NCBI GenBank assembly: GCA_037445185.1
Contig: JBBIKZ010000057.1
Location: forward strand, 1 to 14,925
Length of the DNA stretch: 14,925 nt
Reading direction: 5' to 3'
From: JANWZL01 sp037445185
Lineage (GTDB): Bacteria; Pseudomonadota; Gammaproteobacteria; Burkholderiales; Thiobacillaceae
Made by a program: the position numbers and the translations under genes. Of the stretch, positions 1 to 7,079 are shown one piece after another (the stretch's first letter is position 1; every line of letters starts with the position of its first letter). The notes under the pieces were generated by a model. It saw only the letters and a list, made by a program, of their open reading frames with translations, searched no databases and was not told the origin of the DNA.

Positions 1-134
1 TTGAACGGGGTCGGGGTCACGGCCTGGATGACGATGCCCGGATAACGCTCGCCCAGTGTCTTGCGGATGCTGGCCTCGTCGGCCTGCACGGGGAGGAGGA
101 ACAGACTCGAGGCGAGGGCGAGCAATCGATGCAT
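1..134 (-). CDS. dsbC: Thiol:disulfide interchange protein DsbC, N-terminal fragment cut by window edge
   Basis: Only the first 44 codons are present; the rest lies beyond the left edge. The ATG at 134-132 is followed by a short basic start and a hydrophobic stretch (residues 2-15), with a likely signal peptidase site after VQA (about residue 18). The mature start, DEASIRKTLGERYPGI, resembles the N-terminal dimerisation segment of DsbC, which begins ADDAAIQQTL in E. coli. The family is a periplasmic homodimer that rearranges wrong disulfides through a thioredoxin-fold CxxC and is kept reduced by DsbD. The CxxC would lie outside this window and cannot be checked. A GGAG sits six bases before the ATG, which supports the start. 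The gene follows zapD by 55 bases on the same strand. DsbG or another DsbC-like protein remains possible. Confidence 0.72.
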   Translation of the reverse strand, partial: MHRLLALASSLFLLPVQADEASIRKTLGERYPGIVIQAVTPTPF

Positions 135-167
135 GTGGGTCTCCGGTAAGGTGGGAAAGGATGGGGA

Positions 168-183
168 CCCGGCTGCGGCCGGG
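168..183 (-). terminator. Short GC hairpin between zapD and dsbC
   Basis: CCCGGC-TGCG-GCCGGG forms a perfect 6-bp stem with a 4-base loop, starting six bases beyond the zapD stop in the direction of transcription. It is followed on the minus strand by a pyrimidine-rich but C-containing run, not a clean U-tract. It could be a weak terminator or attenuator limiting read-through into dsbC, or simply a product of high GC content. Confidence 0.25.
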
Positions 184-189
184 CACGGC

Positions 190-945
190 TCAGAGGTTGC
201 AGAAGGTCAGGTCGAAGGGCACGTCTTGCTCGCAGGTGCGCGGCTTTTGCGCCTTGTCCAGGACGATGAAGCGGATGTTGATGGCGTACTTGTTCGCACT
301 GACCTCGGGGGCGCATTGGACCTCGTCACGCAGGGACACACGGACCAGATGCGCGCTGCGACCACCGAGCATGAGCTGGAACTGGCCCTGGCTGGCCTCG
401 TAGTGGCTGACCTGACCGCTCTTGCGCAACAGGTCCAACACCACGTCCACGGCGGTCTTCAACGGCATCAGCGGGGCGAGCCACTGCATCAGGTCATCGC
501 TGCGGTTGGCCAGCGGGCTGTACAGCCAATAGTGATAGCTGGGCAGATCGAAACTGCACACCCCACCGGGGATGCCGGAGCGCCCCTTGATGATCATCAG
601 CCACTCGTTGTCGCGCACGTGCTGGCCGATCTTGCCGGTCATGGCGTAGAGCTCGGCGAGGCTGCGGTTGATGCGGGCGAGCACCCCGTCCAGGCGCGTG
701 ACGTCGACCGACGGGTTGTTGCGCAGGAGCTCGATGGCGTTGCGCTGACGCTCCAGTTCCTGGATCAGTTCGGTCTTCATCTCCGCCCGCGCCATCACGT
801 CCACCAGCTCGAAGATGGCGAGCAAGGCGGCATGATGCGAACGCGCGTCCTGTGCCCGGATGAAGAACAGGGTCTTCTCGAACAGGTCCTCCAGTCGCAG
901 CCAGGTGCGGATGCGCTCGTGCAGAGGATATTCGTAGAGGATCAC
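190..945 (-). CDS. zapD: Cell division protein ZapD (FtsZ-associated, DUF1342/YacF family)
   Basis: This 251-residue protein matches ZapD in length and style. It opens ILYEYPLHERIRTWLRLEDLF, the conserved start of the family, and ends in the basic/aromatic C-terminal half that includes a YHYWLYSP segment. ZapD is a cytoplasmic dimer that binds the FtsZ C-terminal tail and bundles FtsZ filaments at the division ring. The start is GTG at 945-943. No in-frame ATG lies upstream, and homologues begin at the same ILYEYP, so the GTG is well supported although the Shine-Dalgarno is weak (GGGCG about nine bases away). It sits between coaE and dsbC. The yacG gene that often follows zapD in relatives is absent here. 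Confidence 0.93.
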   Translation of the reverse strand: MILYEYPLHERIRTWLRLEDLFEKTLFFIRAQDARSHHAALLAIFELVDVMARAEMKTELIQELERQRNAIELLRNNPSVDVTRLDGVLARINRSLAELYAMTGKIGQHVRDNEWLMIIKGRSGIPGGVCSFDLPSYHYWLYSPLANRSDDLMQWLAPLMPLKTAVDVVLDLLRKSGQVSHYEASQGQFQLMLGGRSAHLVRVSLRDEVQCAPEVSANKYAINIRFIVLDKAQKPRTCEQDVPFDLTFCNL

Positions 946-971
946 CGCGTATGACGCCCAAAGGCAGTAGA

Positions 972-1006
972 GGGTTGACAGGTCGGGATTCTGTCAGCAT
1001 CAACCC
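972..1006. repeat. Inverted repeat at the coaE stop / zapD leader junction
   Basis: GGGTTGA at 972-978 is the perfect reverse complement of TCAACCC at 1000-1006. Just inside, TGACAG (976-981) can pair with CTGTCA (991-996), giving an alternative stem that shares bases with the outer one. The coaE stop codon (1002-1000) lies in the outer arm, so the structure spans the end of coaE and the leader of zapD. It lacks a U-tract on either strand, so an mRNA-stability element or attenuator is as likely as a terminator. Confidence 0.45.
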
Positions 1007-1641
1007 TCCCCTGGCAATGAATCCATGCGGGTTTTTGCCAAGATCAGATAGCGGGCGTGGAGGTCCCTGGCCTGGCGCTCGAGTGCGTCCAGGTCGCCGC
1101 CGTTGTCCACCACGTCGTCCGCCAGTGCAAGACGCGCTGCACGGCCGGCCTGGGCGGCGAGCATGGCGCGGGCCAGGGGCTCGCCGATGCCATCGCGCTG
1201 CATCACCCGGCGTAGCTGCTGCGCCTCGTCGCAGTCGACCACCAACACCCGGTCGACCAGATCGCGGTAGTCCTGCCAGGCTTCCAGCAACAACGGCACC
1301 ACCAGGACGACGTAAGGCGCGCGAGAGCGGTTGAGCCGCGCGCGCACGCGCGCCAGGATCATCGGGTGCAGGATGACCTCCAGGCGATGGCGCGCCTCGG
1401 CATCGGCGAAGATGCGCGCGCGCATGGCGGCGCGATCGAGCCCGCCGTCCGGACCGATAAAGCCGCGGCCGAAGGCGGCGATGATGGCCGGCAGGGCCGC
1501 ACCCTGCGGCCCGGTCAGGTCGCGCGCGATCCGATCGGTATCCAACACCTCCGCACCCTGGGCGGCGAGGCAGGCGGCGAGCGCGCTCTTGCCGGCGGCG
1601 AGCCCCCCGGTCAGACCGACGCAGAAAGGCCGCTGCCGCAT
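1000..1641 (-). CDS. coaE: Dephospho-CoA kinase
   Basis: The 213-residue protein carries the CoaE signature: a P-loop at residues 9-19 (GLTGGLAAGKS), the DTD segment at 34-36 that contacts the substrate, LHPMI at 91-95, and a VPLLLE motif followed by a lid region rich in arginine. It phosphorylates the ribose 3'-hydroxyl of dephospho-CoA with ATP, the last step of coenzyme A synthesis, in the cytoplasm. The P-loop reads LAAGKS where IGSGKS is commoner; the essential GKS is kept. I start at the ATG 1641, ten bases after the pilD stop, because the residues upstream of it overlap pilD and do not match the family. The Shine-Dalgarno is weak, so coupling to pilD is likely. The pilD-coaE order is common in beta- and gammaproteobacteria. 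Confidence 0.93.
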   Translation of the reverse strand: MRQRPFCVGLTGGLAAGKSALAACLAAQGAEVLDTDRIARDLTGPQGAALPAIIAAFGRGFIGPDGGLDRAAMRARIFADAEARHRLEVILHPMILARVRARLNRSRAPYVVLVVPLLLEAWQDYRDLVDRVLVVDCDEAQQLRRVMQRDGIGEPLARAMLAAQAGRAARLALADDVVDNGGDLDALERQARDLHARYLILAKTRMDSLPGEG

Positions 1642-1651
1642 GCGCCGACGT

Positions 1652-2485
1652 TCATGGCCCGAGATAGAGCCGCAGGATGGTCTCGCCCCAGAACAGGGCC
1701 ACCACGCCACCCAGGGCGAGCCAGGGACCGAAGGGGATGGGGCGCGCCCGATCGTGACCGGCCAGGACGATGAGCACGATGCCGACCACGGCGCCCAGGA
1801 GGCTGGAGGCGAGGACGACCAGGGGCAGCATCTGCCACCCCAGCCAGGCCCCGAGGGCCGCCAGCAGCTTGAAGTCCCCGTACCCCATGCCCTCCTTGCC
1901 GGTGGTCAGCCTGAAGGCATGGTAGACCAGCCAAAGCGCGAGATAGCCTGCGACCGCGCCGAGCAGGGCATCCTCCAGGGGGACGAAAACGCCCTGCCAG
2001 TTGACCAGGAGCCCCGCCCAGAGCAGGGGCTGCGTGATCCGGTCCGGCAGCAGATGCGTATCCAGATCGATGACCGACAGGGCGATGAGCGACCAGAGCA
2101 GGACGATGGCCGCAGCCGCCTGGGCACCGAGACCAAAATGCCAGGCGACGTAGCCCGCCAGCAGACCGCTTGCCGCCTCGACCACGGGATAGCGCCAACC
2201 GATGGCATGACCGCAAGCCGAGCACCGGCCCCTGAGCAGGGCAAAGCTCAACAGGGGGATGTTCTCGTACCAGCGGATGCCGTGTCCGCAATGCGGACAG
2301 GCGGAGTGCGGCCGCCAGAGGTCGTAGGGAGCGTCCGCAGGCGTCGCCTCCCCTCTGAGCTCGGCGCACTGCGCCTGCCATTCGCGCTCCAGCATGCGCG
2401 GCAGGCGGTGGATGACGACGTTGAGGAAGCTGCCCACCAGCAGCCCGAGCAAGGCGGCTGCAGCAACGAATGGCCACGCGGGCAT
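1652..2485 (-). CDS. pilD: Prepilin peptidase / N-methyltransferase PilD
   Basis: The protein has 277 residues, usual for PilD. After a first membrane helix (about 4-26) comes a cytoplasmic domain with two cysteine pairs, C63/C66 and C88/C91, which bind zinc in this family. Further membrane helices carry the two catalytic aspartates of the GxGD-type protease: D140/D142 in VIDLDTHLLPD and D204 in GYGDFK. It cleaves the leader of type IV pilins and type II secretion pseudopilins and methylates the new N-terminal phenylalanine, at the inner membrane. The ATG at 2485 is certain from the family N-terminus. Its ribosome-binding region shows no good Shine-Dalgarno and lies against the inner arm of the heptamer inverted repeat. 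It lies downstream of pilC and ten bases before coaE. Confidence 0.96.
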   Translation of the reverse strand: MPAWPFVAAAALLGLLVGSFLNVVIHRLPRMLEREWQAQCAELRGEATPADAPYDLWRPHSACPHCGHGIRWYENIPLLSFALLRGRCSACGHAIGWRYPVVEAASGLLAGYVAWHFGLGAQAAAAIVLLWSLIALSVIDLDTHLLPDRITQPLLWAGLLVNWQGVFVPLEDALLGAVAGYLALWLVYHAFRLTTGKEGMGYGDFKLLAALGAWLGWQMLPLVVLASSLLGAVVGIVLIVLAGHDRARPIPFGPWLALGGVVALFWGETILRLYLGP

Positions 2486-2492
2486 ACAGGTA

Positions 2493-2573
2493 TCAGGGTT
2501 CAGGTTTCAGGACGATATAGCGCACCGCCGCACGGCGCGGAAACTTTACTGACACCTGAACCCTGAACCCTGA
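2493..2573. repeat. Inverted pair of heptamer arrays filling the pilC-pilD gap
   Basis: Left arm 2493-2511 (TCAGGGTTCAGGTTTCAGG) and right arm 2555-2573 (CCTGAACCCTGAACCCTGA) are reverse complements over 19 bases with one mismatch. Each arm is itself a tandem array of a 7-base unit, CCTGAAN; on the pilD side a degenerate further unit (CCTGATA) continues to within seven bases of the ATG. The 43-base centre (2512-2554) is more AT-rich at both ends. The right arm begins one base after the pilC stop. In the mRNA the arms would form a long stem that covers the region where a pilD Shine-Dalgarno should be. I know of no established name for this element. Confidence 0.75.
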
Positions 2574-2574
2574 C

Positions 2575-3798
2575 TCACACCACATTTCCCATCTTGAAGA
2601 TGGGCAGGTACATGGCGATGACGATGGTACCGATGATGGTGCCCAGGATGACCATGATCATGGGCTCCATCAGGCTGGACAGCCCGGCCACCGCGTCATC
2701 CACCTCGCGTTCGTAGTAGTCCGCCACCTTGGTCAGCATGGTGTCCAGGGAACCGGATTCCTCGCCTATGGCCACCATCTGGATCAGCATGTTGGGGAAG
2801 ATCTTGGCGGACTGCAGCGAGGCCGCCAGGCTCGCCCCCGTGGCAACGTCGTTGCGGATCTTCTGCGTGGCCTCGGCGAACACCGCGTTGCCGGCGGCGC
2901 CGGCGACGGAGTCCAGCGCCTCCACCATGGGCACGCCGGCGGCGAACATGGACGAGAACGTGCGCGACCAGCGCGCCACGGTGGCCTTCTCGATGAGGGG
3001 ACCGAACACCGGGACCTGCAGCGACCACTTGTCCACCAGCGCCCGCAGTTTGGGCGAGCGTCGCAATGCCTGAAAGCTGCCGACGATCACGGCGATGATG
3101 CCGCCGAAGATGACATGCCACCATGCGGTGAACACATCGGAGATGTACAGCACCAGGGAGGTCAAGGCGGGCAGGTCGGCGCGGGACTGGCCGTACAGGT
3201 CCTTGAAGGCCGGGATCACGAACAGCATGATGCCCGCGGTGATGAGGAAGGCGATGACGATGACGATGACCGGATAAAACAGGGCGGACTTGATCTTGCC
3301 CTTCAAGGCCAACATCTTTTCTTTATAGGTAGCGATGCGGTCCAGCACGCCGTCGAGGATGCCTGCCTGCTCGCCGGCATACACCAGGTTGCAATAGAGG
3401 CCGTCGAAGTATTTGGGATGCTTGCGGAAGGCCTGGCTCATGCTGGTGCCGGCCTCCACGTCGCTCTTGATTTCGCCCAGCAGCCGCTGCAGCGCCGGGT
3501 TGGCGTGGCTGCGGGCGGCGATGTCGAAGGCCTGCAACAGGGGTACGCCGGCCTTGAGCATGGTGGCCAGCTGCCGGGTGAACAGGGTCACGTCCTTCTC
3601 GGTGATGCTCTTGCTGCGCGCCAGGGCGCTCTGCTTGCGCACCTTCTGCACGGTGATGCCCTGCCGGCGCAGGATTTGCCGCACCATGGCCTCGCCGCCG
3701 GCGAGCATCTCGCCTTTGATCTTCTTGCCGGTCTTGTCCACACCCTCCCAGACGAAGGGGACCTCTTTGACCATCGTTGCTGCACGTGCGACTGCCAT
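2575..3798 (-). CDS. pilC: Type IV pilus inner-membrane platform protein PilC
   Basis: This 407-residue protein has two T2SSF domains (about 74-197 and 277-399), each opening with the family pattern of an FTRQLATMLKAGVPLLQA / WSRTFSSMFAAGVPMVEAL type. Membrane helices lie at about 176-198, 220-243 and 376-398. PilC is the polytopic platform on which PilB (extension) and PilT (retraction) act to add or remove pilin. The N-terminal VPFVWEGVDKTGKKIKGE is typical. Starts are possible at residue 1 (3798) or residue 9 (3774). I prefer 3798, because a GAGGG about eleven bases upstream, next to the pilB stop, could serve as ribosome-binding site. It lies 14 bases after pilB. Confidence 0.96.
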   Translation of the reverse strand: MAVARAATMVKEVPFVWEGVDKTGKKIKGEMLAGGEAMVRQILRRQGITVQKVRKQSALARSKSITEKDVTLFTRQLATMLKAGVPLLQAFDIAARSHANPALQRLLGEIKSDVEAGTSMSQAFRKHPKYFDGLYCNLVYAGEQAGILDGVLDRIATYKEKMLALKGKIKSALFYPVIVIVIAFLITAGIMLFVIPAFKDLYGQSRADLPALTSLVLYISDVFTAWWHVIFGGIIAVIVGSFQALRRSPKLRALVDKWSLQVPVFGPLIEKATVARWSRTFSSMFAAGVPMVEALDSVAGAAGNAVFAEATQKIRNDVATGASLAASLQSAKIFPNMLIQMVAIGEESGSLDTMLTKVADYYEREVDDAVAGLSSLMEPMIMVILGTIIGTIVIAMYLPIFKMGNVV

Positions 3799-3812
3799 CT
3801 CTTACACGACCC

Positions 3813-5552
3813 TCATGCGTTGGTGACCGCGAGTACTTCTTCCAGCGAGGTCACGCCGGATTTCACTTTCAGCAGCCCGGCCTGGCGCAGGTCCAGCACG
3901 CCCTCGCGCCTTGCCTGGGCGGCGATGTCCAGGTTCGATCCGCCTTTGAGGATGATCTGATTGATCTCCTCGCTGATGGGCATGACCTGATAGATGCCCA
4001 CCCGCCCCTTGTAGCCGGTGTCCTTGCACACTTCGCAGCCCACTGCCGTGTAGGCCTGCCATGAGCCGTCCAGATCGGCCTCGGTGAATCCTGCATCGAG
4101 CAACGCCTCCGGCGGGATGTCCACCGGCCGCTTGCAGTTCGGGCACAACCGCCGGGCCAGGCGCTGAGCGGTGATGCACAGCACCGAGGCAGCGACGTTG
4201 TAGCTGGGCACCCCCATGTTGAGCAAGCGCGTGAGCGTGGAAGGGGCATCGTTGGTGTGCAGGGTGGAGAGCACCATGTGGCCGGTCTGCGCCGCCTTGA
4301 TGGCGATCTCTGCCGTCTCCAGATCGCGGATCTCACCGACCATGATGATGTCCGGATCCTGGCGCAGGAAGGCCCGCAGCGCACTGGCGAAATCCAGTCC
4401 CGCCTTGTCGTTGATGTTGACCTGGTTCACCCCGTTCAACTGTATCTCCACCGGGTCCTCGACGGTGGAGATGTTGATGCCCGGCTTGTTCAGGATGTTC
4501 AGACAGGCATAGAGCGACACCGTCTTGCCGCTGCCGGTCGGGCCGGTCACCAGCACCATGCCGTAGGGCCGCTGCACCGCATCGAGCAGGATCTTGAGCT
4601 GTTCGGGCTCGTAGCCGAGCTGGTCGATCTTGGTGTTGAGCGCCGTGGTCGAATCCAGGATCCGCATGACGATCTTCTCGCCATACAGCGTGGGCAGGGT
4701 CGAGATCCGGAAATCCACCGACTTGTTGCGCGAGACCACCAGCTTCAGGCGTCCGTCCTGGGGGACACGCTTTTCCGAGATGTCCAGCTTGGAGATCACC
4801 TTGATGCGCGAGGCGATCTTTTCCTTGATCGCCAGCGGGGGCGAGGCCATCTCGTAGAGCACGCCGTCCATGCGGAAGCGGATGCGGTAATGCTTCTCGT
4901 AGGGCTCGAAGTGGATGTCGGACGCGCCGCTGTTGATGGCGTCGATCATGATCTTCTGCAGATAGCGCACCACCGGCGCGTCATCGATGTCCGCCGCTGC
5001 GGCAGTGTCGAGGCTGGCCTGTGCGTCCTCGTCGGCAAACTCGAGGTTGAGGTCATCGGTATCGATGCGCTTGAGGATGTCCTCGCTCTCGGGCGCGTCG
5101 CTGTATTGATCCAGCAGCTTGCCCAGCTTGTCGTCCTCCACCACGATGGGTTCCACCGGGAGGCCGGTCTGGAACTTGACGTCGTCCAGGGCCTGGATGT
5201 TGCTGGGATCGGAGATGGCGGCAAAAAGCTTGTTGCCGCGCTGGGCGATGGGCAGGATGCGGAGTTGTGTGACGAGCTTTGCATCCACCACCCCCTTGGG
5301 CAGGATGCTGGGATCGAACGAATCGAGATCGAAATAAGGGATGCCAAAGGTGACCGAGGCGAAGGCGGCGATCTGTTCGGCGCGGAAACGACGGGTGCGC
5401 AGCAGGTGGGCGAGGAAGTTCTCGCCCGAGCTGCGTGCCTGGCCCTGCAGGTTTTCCCCCTCCTCCGGGCTCAGGAGCCCCTGCTGGACGAGGGCCCTGC
5501 ACAGACCGGTGAGATTGGCTCCGACGTTGACCGCGACCACCCCTGTATGCAC
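3813..5552 (-). CDS. pilB: Type IV pilus assembly ATPase PilB
   Basis: This 579-residue protein is a complete extension ATPase. It has an N-terminal MshEN/T2SSE_N-like domain (about 10-150), then the AAA-like ATPase with Walker A GPTGSGKT at 337-344, an aspartate box around SDIHFEPYEK (211-220), Walker B around DPDIIMVGE (399-407) and a histidine box at 430-434 (TLHTN region). Zinc-type cysteine pairs lie at C470/C473 and C506/C509. It powers pilus growth at the cytoplasmic face by acting on PilC. The open frame starts at GTG 5552. A second GTG at 5540 has an AGGAG eleven bases upstream and may be the true start; I cannot decide between them. A candidate promoter lies just upstream. PilC follows after 14 bases. 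Confidence 0.96.
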   Translation of the reverse strand: MHTGVVAVNVGANLTGLCRALVQQGLLSPEEGENLQGQARSSGENFLAHLLRTRRFRAEQIAAFASVTFGIPYFDLDSFDPSILPKGVVDAKLVTQLRILPIAQRGNKLFAAISDPSNIQALDDVKFQTGLPVEPIVVEDDKLGKLLDQYSDAPESEDILKRIDTDDLNLEFADEDAQASLDTAAAADIDDAPVVRYLQKIMIDAINSGASDIHFEPYEKHYRIRFRMDGVLYEMASPPLAIKEKIASRIKVISKLDISEKRVPQDGRLKLVVSRNKSVDFRISTLPTLYGEKIVMRILDSTTALNTKIDQLGYEPEQLKILLDAVQRPYGMVLVTGPTGSGKTVSLYACLNILNKPGINISTVEDPVEIQLNGVNQVNINDKAGLDFASALRAFLRQDPDIIMVGEIRDLETAEIAIKAAQTGHMVLSTLHTNDAPSTLTRLLNMGVPSYNVAASVLCITAQRLARRLCPNCKRPVDIPPEALLDAGFTEADLDGSWQAYTAVGCEVCKDTGYKGRVGIYQVMPISEEINQIILKGGSNLDIAAQARREGVLDLRQAGLLKVKSGVTSLEEVLAVTNA

Positions 5553-5576
5553 TCCTGTGGCAATGTGTCTTTATAA

Positions 5577-5589
5577 CGGCATCATGCCG
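5577..5589. promoter_or_regulatory. 13-base palindrome overlapping the candidate pilB -10
   Basis: CGGCAT-C-ATGCCG is a perfect palindrome with 6-base arms and a single central base. It covers the proposed -10 hexamer and ends 25 bases upstream of the first possible pilB start. The position would suit a repressor operator or the start of a 5' leader hairpin. No regulator can be named from the sequence. Confidence 0.35.
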
Positions 5590-5609
5590 AGGACGCTTGA
5601 ATTCGTCAA
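5581..5609 (-). promoter_or_regulatory. Candidate sigma-70 promoter for pilB-pilC-pilD
   Basis: On the minus strand TTGACG (5609-5604, five of six consensus bases) is followed after exactly 17 bases by CATGAT (5586-5581, four of six). A start near 5574 would give a leader of about 20 to 35 bases before the pilB GTG. This is the longest gap in the minus-strand block (204 bases), which fits a promoter here. The rest of the gap (5610-5756) holds a perfect 7-bp hairpin at 5656-5672 and no convincing gene. Confidence 0.4.
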
Positions 5610-5655
5610 AACATCCGCCCCGACGACCCGCGCAAAGGCGCCGACCGCCTCACCC

Positions 5656-5672
5656 GCCTGCGCAGCGCAGGC
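5656..5672. repeat. Short hairpin in the corB-pilB gap
   Basis: GCCTGCG-CAG-CGCAGGC is a perfect 7-bp stem with a 3-base loop, midway between the CorB-like gene and pilB. Neither strand has a U-tract after it, so it is at best a weak terminator or a leader structure. Confidence 0.25.
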
Positions 5673-5750
5673 CCAGGCGACAGGGCGATGGCGACGCCTA
5701 CACGCGCACGCGAACGCCCGACGAAGGCCCAGGCCGGCCCGATGACAGAT

Positions 5751-5766
5751 CCGGGTTCAAGCCCGG
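5751..5766 (-). terminator. Hairpin containing the stop codon of the CorB-like gene
   Basis: CCGGG-TTCAAG-CCCGG forms a 5-bp stem whose loop holds the TGA stop (5759-5757) of the CorB-family gene. No U-run follows. It resembles a tRNA T-arm at first sight, but the loop size and surroundings rule out a tRNA. Terminator function is weakly supported. Confidence 0.2.
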
Positions 5767-7025
5767 TGCGGCACGATGCGGGCCGTCTTCACCATCCTAT
5801 CCTGGACCTGGACGATTTCCACCGGCAGCCCGGCGATCTTGAGACTCACGCCGGCCTCGGGGATGGCCTCCAGCCGCTCGAGGATGAGGCCGTTCAAGGT
5901 GCGTGGCCCGTCCAAGGGCAGATCCAGGTTGAGCTTGCGGTTTAGTTCGCGCAGGCTCGCGCTGCCCTCGACGAGATAACTGCCATCCGCCTGGGGCTGC
6001 CAGGCGGTCACCGGCAGGGGCGTCATGGCGGCGAACTCGCCGACGATCTCCTCCAGGATGTCGTCGACCGTGATCAGTCCCTGCAGTTCGCCGTATTCGT
6101 CCACCACCAGACCCAGCGACTGACGGTTGGTCTGGAAGTGCGTGAGCTGGGTCAGCAGCGGCGTGCCGGCCGGCACGTAGTAGGGCTCGCGCAACACCTC
6201 CCTGAGGGTATGCGCGTGCAGCGCCTCCACCTGCGCCCGGGCCAGCGCCCGGCGCACCTCGACGATGCCCTGGATGTTGTTCAGTTCGCCGGCATAGACG
6301 GGGAGTCGGTCGTGATGACTGGTGACGAGCTGCTGCCGGATCTCCTCCACCTCCGCCATGAGGTCGATGGCCTCGATGTGACCGCGCGGACACATCACGT
6401 CATCGACGGTGATCTTCTCCAGATCGAACAGGTTGGTCAGGATGCCGCGGTGGGCGTTGGGCAGCAAGCTGCCCGATTCGGCCAGCAGGGTGCGCAGTTC
6501 CTCCACCCCCATGGGCTCAGCGACCACATCCTTGGCCGACTTCAGGCGCAGCAGCCGGATCTGGGCGCGCACGAACAGGTTGATGAACCAGATGACCGGT
6601 TGCGCCACCTTGATCAGGGCGGCCAGAGGATAGCTCACCACGGGCACGATGCGCTCGGCATAGGTGGCGCCCAGCACCTTGGGGGTCACCTCGGAGAAGA
6701 CCAGGATCAGAAAGGTGACGCTGAGCGTGGCGAGCGAGAGGGCGATCTCGTTCTCGCCGAAGAGGCGAAAGGCGATGACCGTGACCAGGGCGGCGGCGGC
6801 GGCATTGACCAGGTTGTTGCCCAGCAGGATCACCGACAGCAGCCGGTCGGTCTGGGCCAGCAGCCACTCGGCCAGCCTTGCGCCGCCATGACCGGTCTGG
6901 GCCAGGTGTTTCAGACGATAGCGGTTGACCGCCATCATGCTCGTTTCCGAGCCGGAGAAGAAGCCTGACAGGATGAGCAGCAGGACCAGGGCGGCGACGA
7001 GGGCGCCTAAGGGGATCTCGTCCAA
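5757..7025 (-). CDS. yfjD: CorB/YfjD-type CNNM-CBS membrane protein (HlyC/CorC family transporter)
   Basis: The 422 residues show the CNNM (DUF21) membrane domain at about 1-185, with SGFFSGSETSMMAVNRYRLKHL (20-41) and FSEVTPKVLGATYAER (110-125), the conserved motifs of the family. Two CBS domains follow (about 205-265 and 275-330, ending VDDILEEIVGE), then a CorC_HlyC domain (about 340-415). Relatives are linked to magnesium export and ion homeostasis at the inner membrane; the old haemolysin label is not supported by function. The start is a TTG at 7025. No ATG or GTG is available nearby, and family members begin with the same DEIPL/DDIPL segment, so the rare start is credible. It follows ypjD by 54 bases, the same pairing as ypjD-yfjD beside ffh in E. 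coli. Confidence 0.92.
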   Translation of the reverse strand: MDEIPLGALVAALVLLLILSGFFSGSETSMMAVNRYRLKHLAQTGHGGARLAEWLLAQTDRLLSVILLGNNLVNAAAAALVTVIAFRLFGENEIALSLATLSVTFLILVFSEVTPKVLGATYAERIVPVVSYPLAALIKVAQPVIWFINLFVRAQIRLLRLKSAKDVVAEPMGVEELRTLLAESGSLLPNAHRGILTNLFDLEKITVDDVMCPRGHIEAIDLMAEVEEIRQQLVTSHHDRLPVYAGELNNIQGIVEVRRALARAQVEALHAHTLREVLREPYYVPAGTPLLTQLTHFQTNRQSLGLVVDEYGELQGLITVDDILEEIVGEFAAMTPLPVTAWQPQADGSYLVEGSASLRELNRKLNLDLPLDGPRTLNGLILERLEAIPEAGVSLKIAGLPVEIVQVQDRMVKTARIVPHRA

Positions 7026-7062
7026 GCGGATCGCGCAGCGTAAGCGACACTTTAAGTCTCTG

Positions 7063-7074
7063 GCCCGCGCGGGC
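7063..7074. repeat. 12-base GC palindrome between ypjD and the CorB-like gene
   Basis: GCCCGCGCGGGC is a perfect 12-base palindrome in the 54-base gap, six bases past the ypjD stop. With no loop it makes a poor hairpin unless two central bases on each side open. High GC content makes such palindromes fairly frequent, so its function is doubtful. Confidence 0.2.
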
Positions 7075-7079
7075 GGGTG

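Noticed and set aside
61..954. 297-codon plus-strand open frame antisense to zapD and dsbC
   Set aside because: ZapD on the minus strand has clear family identity, and the antisense frame has no motif.
1642..1710. Upstream extension of coaE by 23 codons
   Set aside because: The extension overlaps the pilD C-terminus and is not CoaE-like; CoaE proteins begin only a few residues before the P-loop.
1331..2566. 411-codon plus-strand open frame across coaE and pilD
   Set aside because: It is low-complexity Gln/Glu/Pro/Arg sequence opposite two recognised enzymes.
2493..2573. CRISPR-like or insertion-sequence terminal repeats
   Set aside because: The units are only 7 bases, the arms are inverted, there are no spacers, and the 43-base centre cannot encode a transposase. 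Kept as a heptamer inverted repeat only.
4257..5576. 439-codon open frame on the plus strand antisense to pilB
   Set aside because: It is a mirror of the PilB codons; no domain is seen and PilB is unambiguous.
5751..5766. tRNA-like T-arm (GGTTCAAGCC)
   Set aside because: The stem leaves a 6-base rather than 7-base loop, no anticodon or D-arm is found upstream, and the stop codon of a real gene lies in it.
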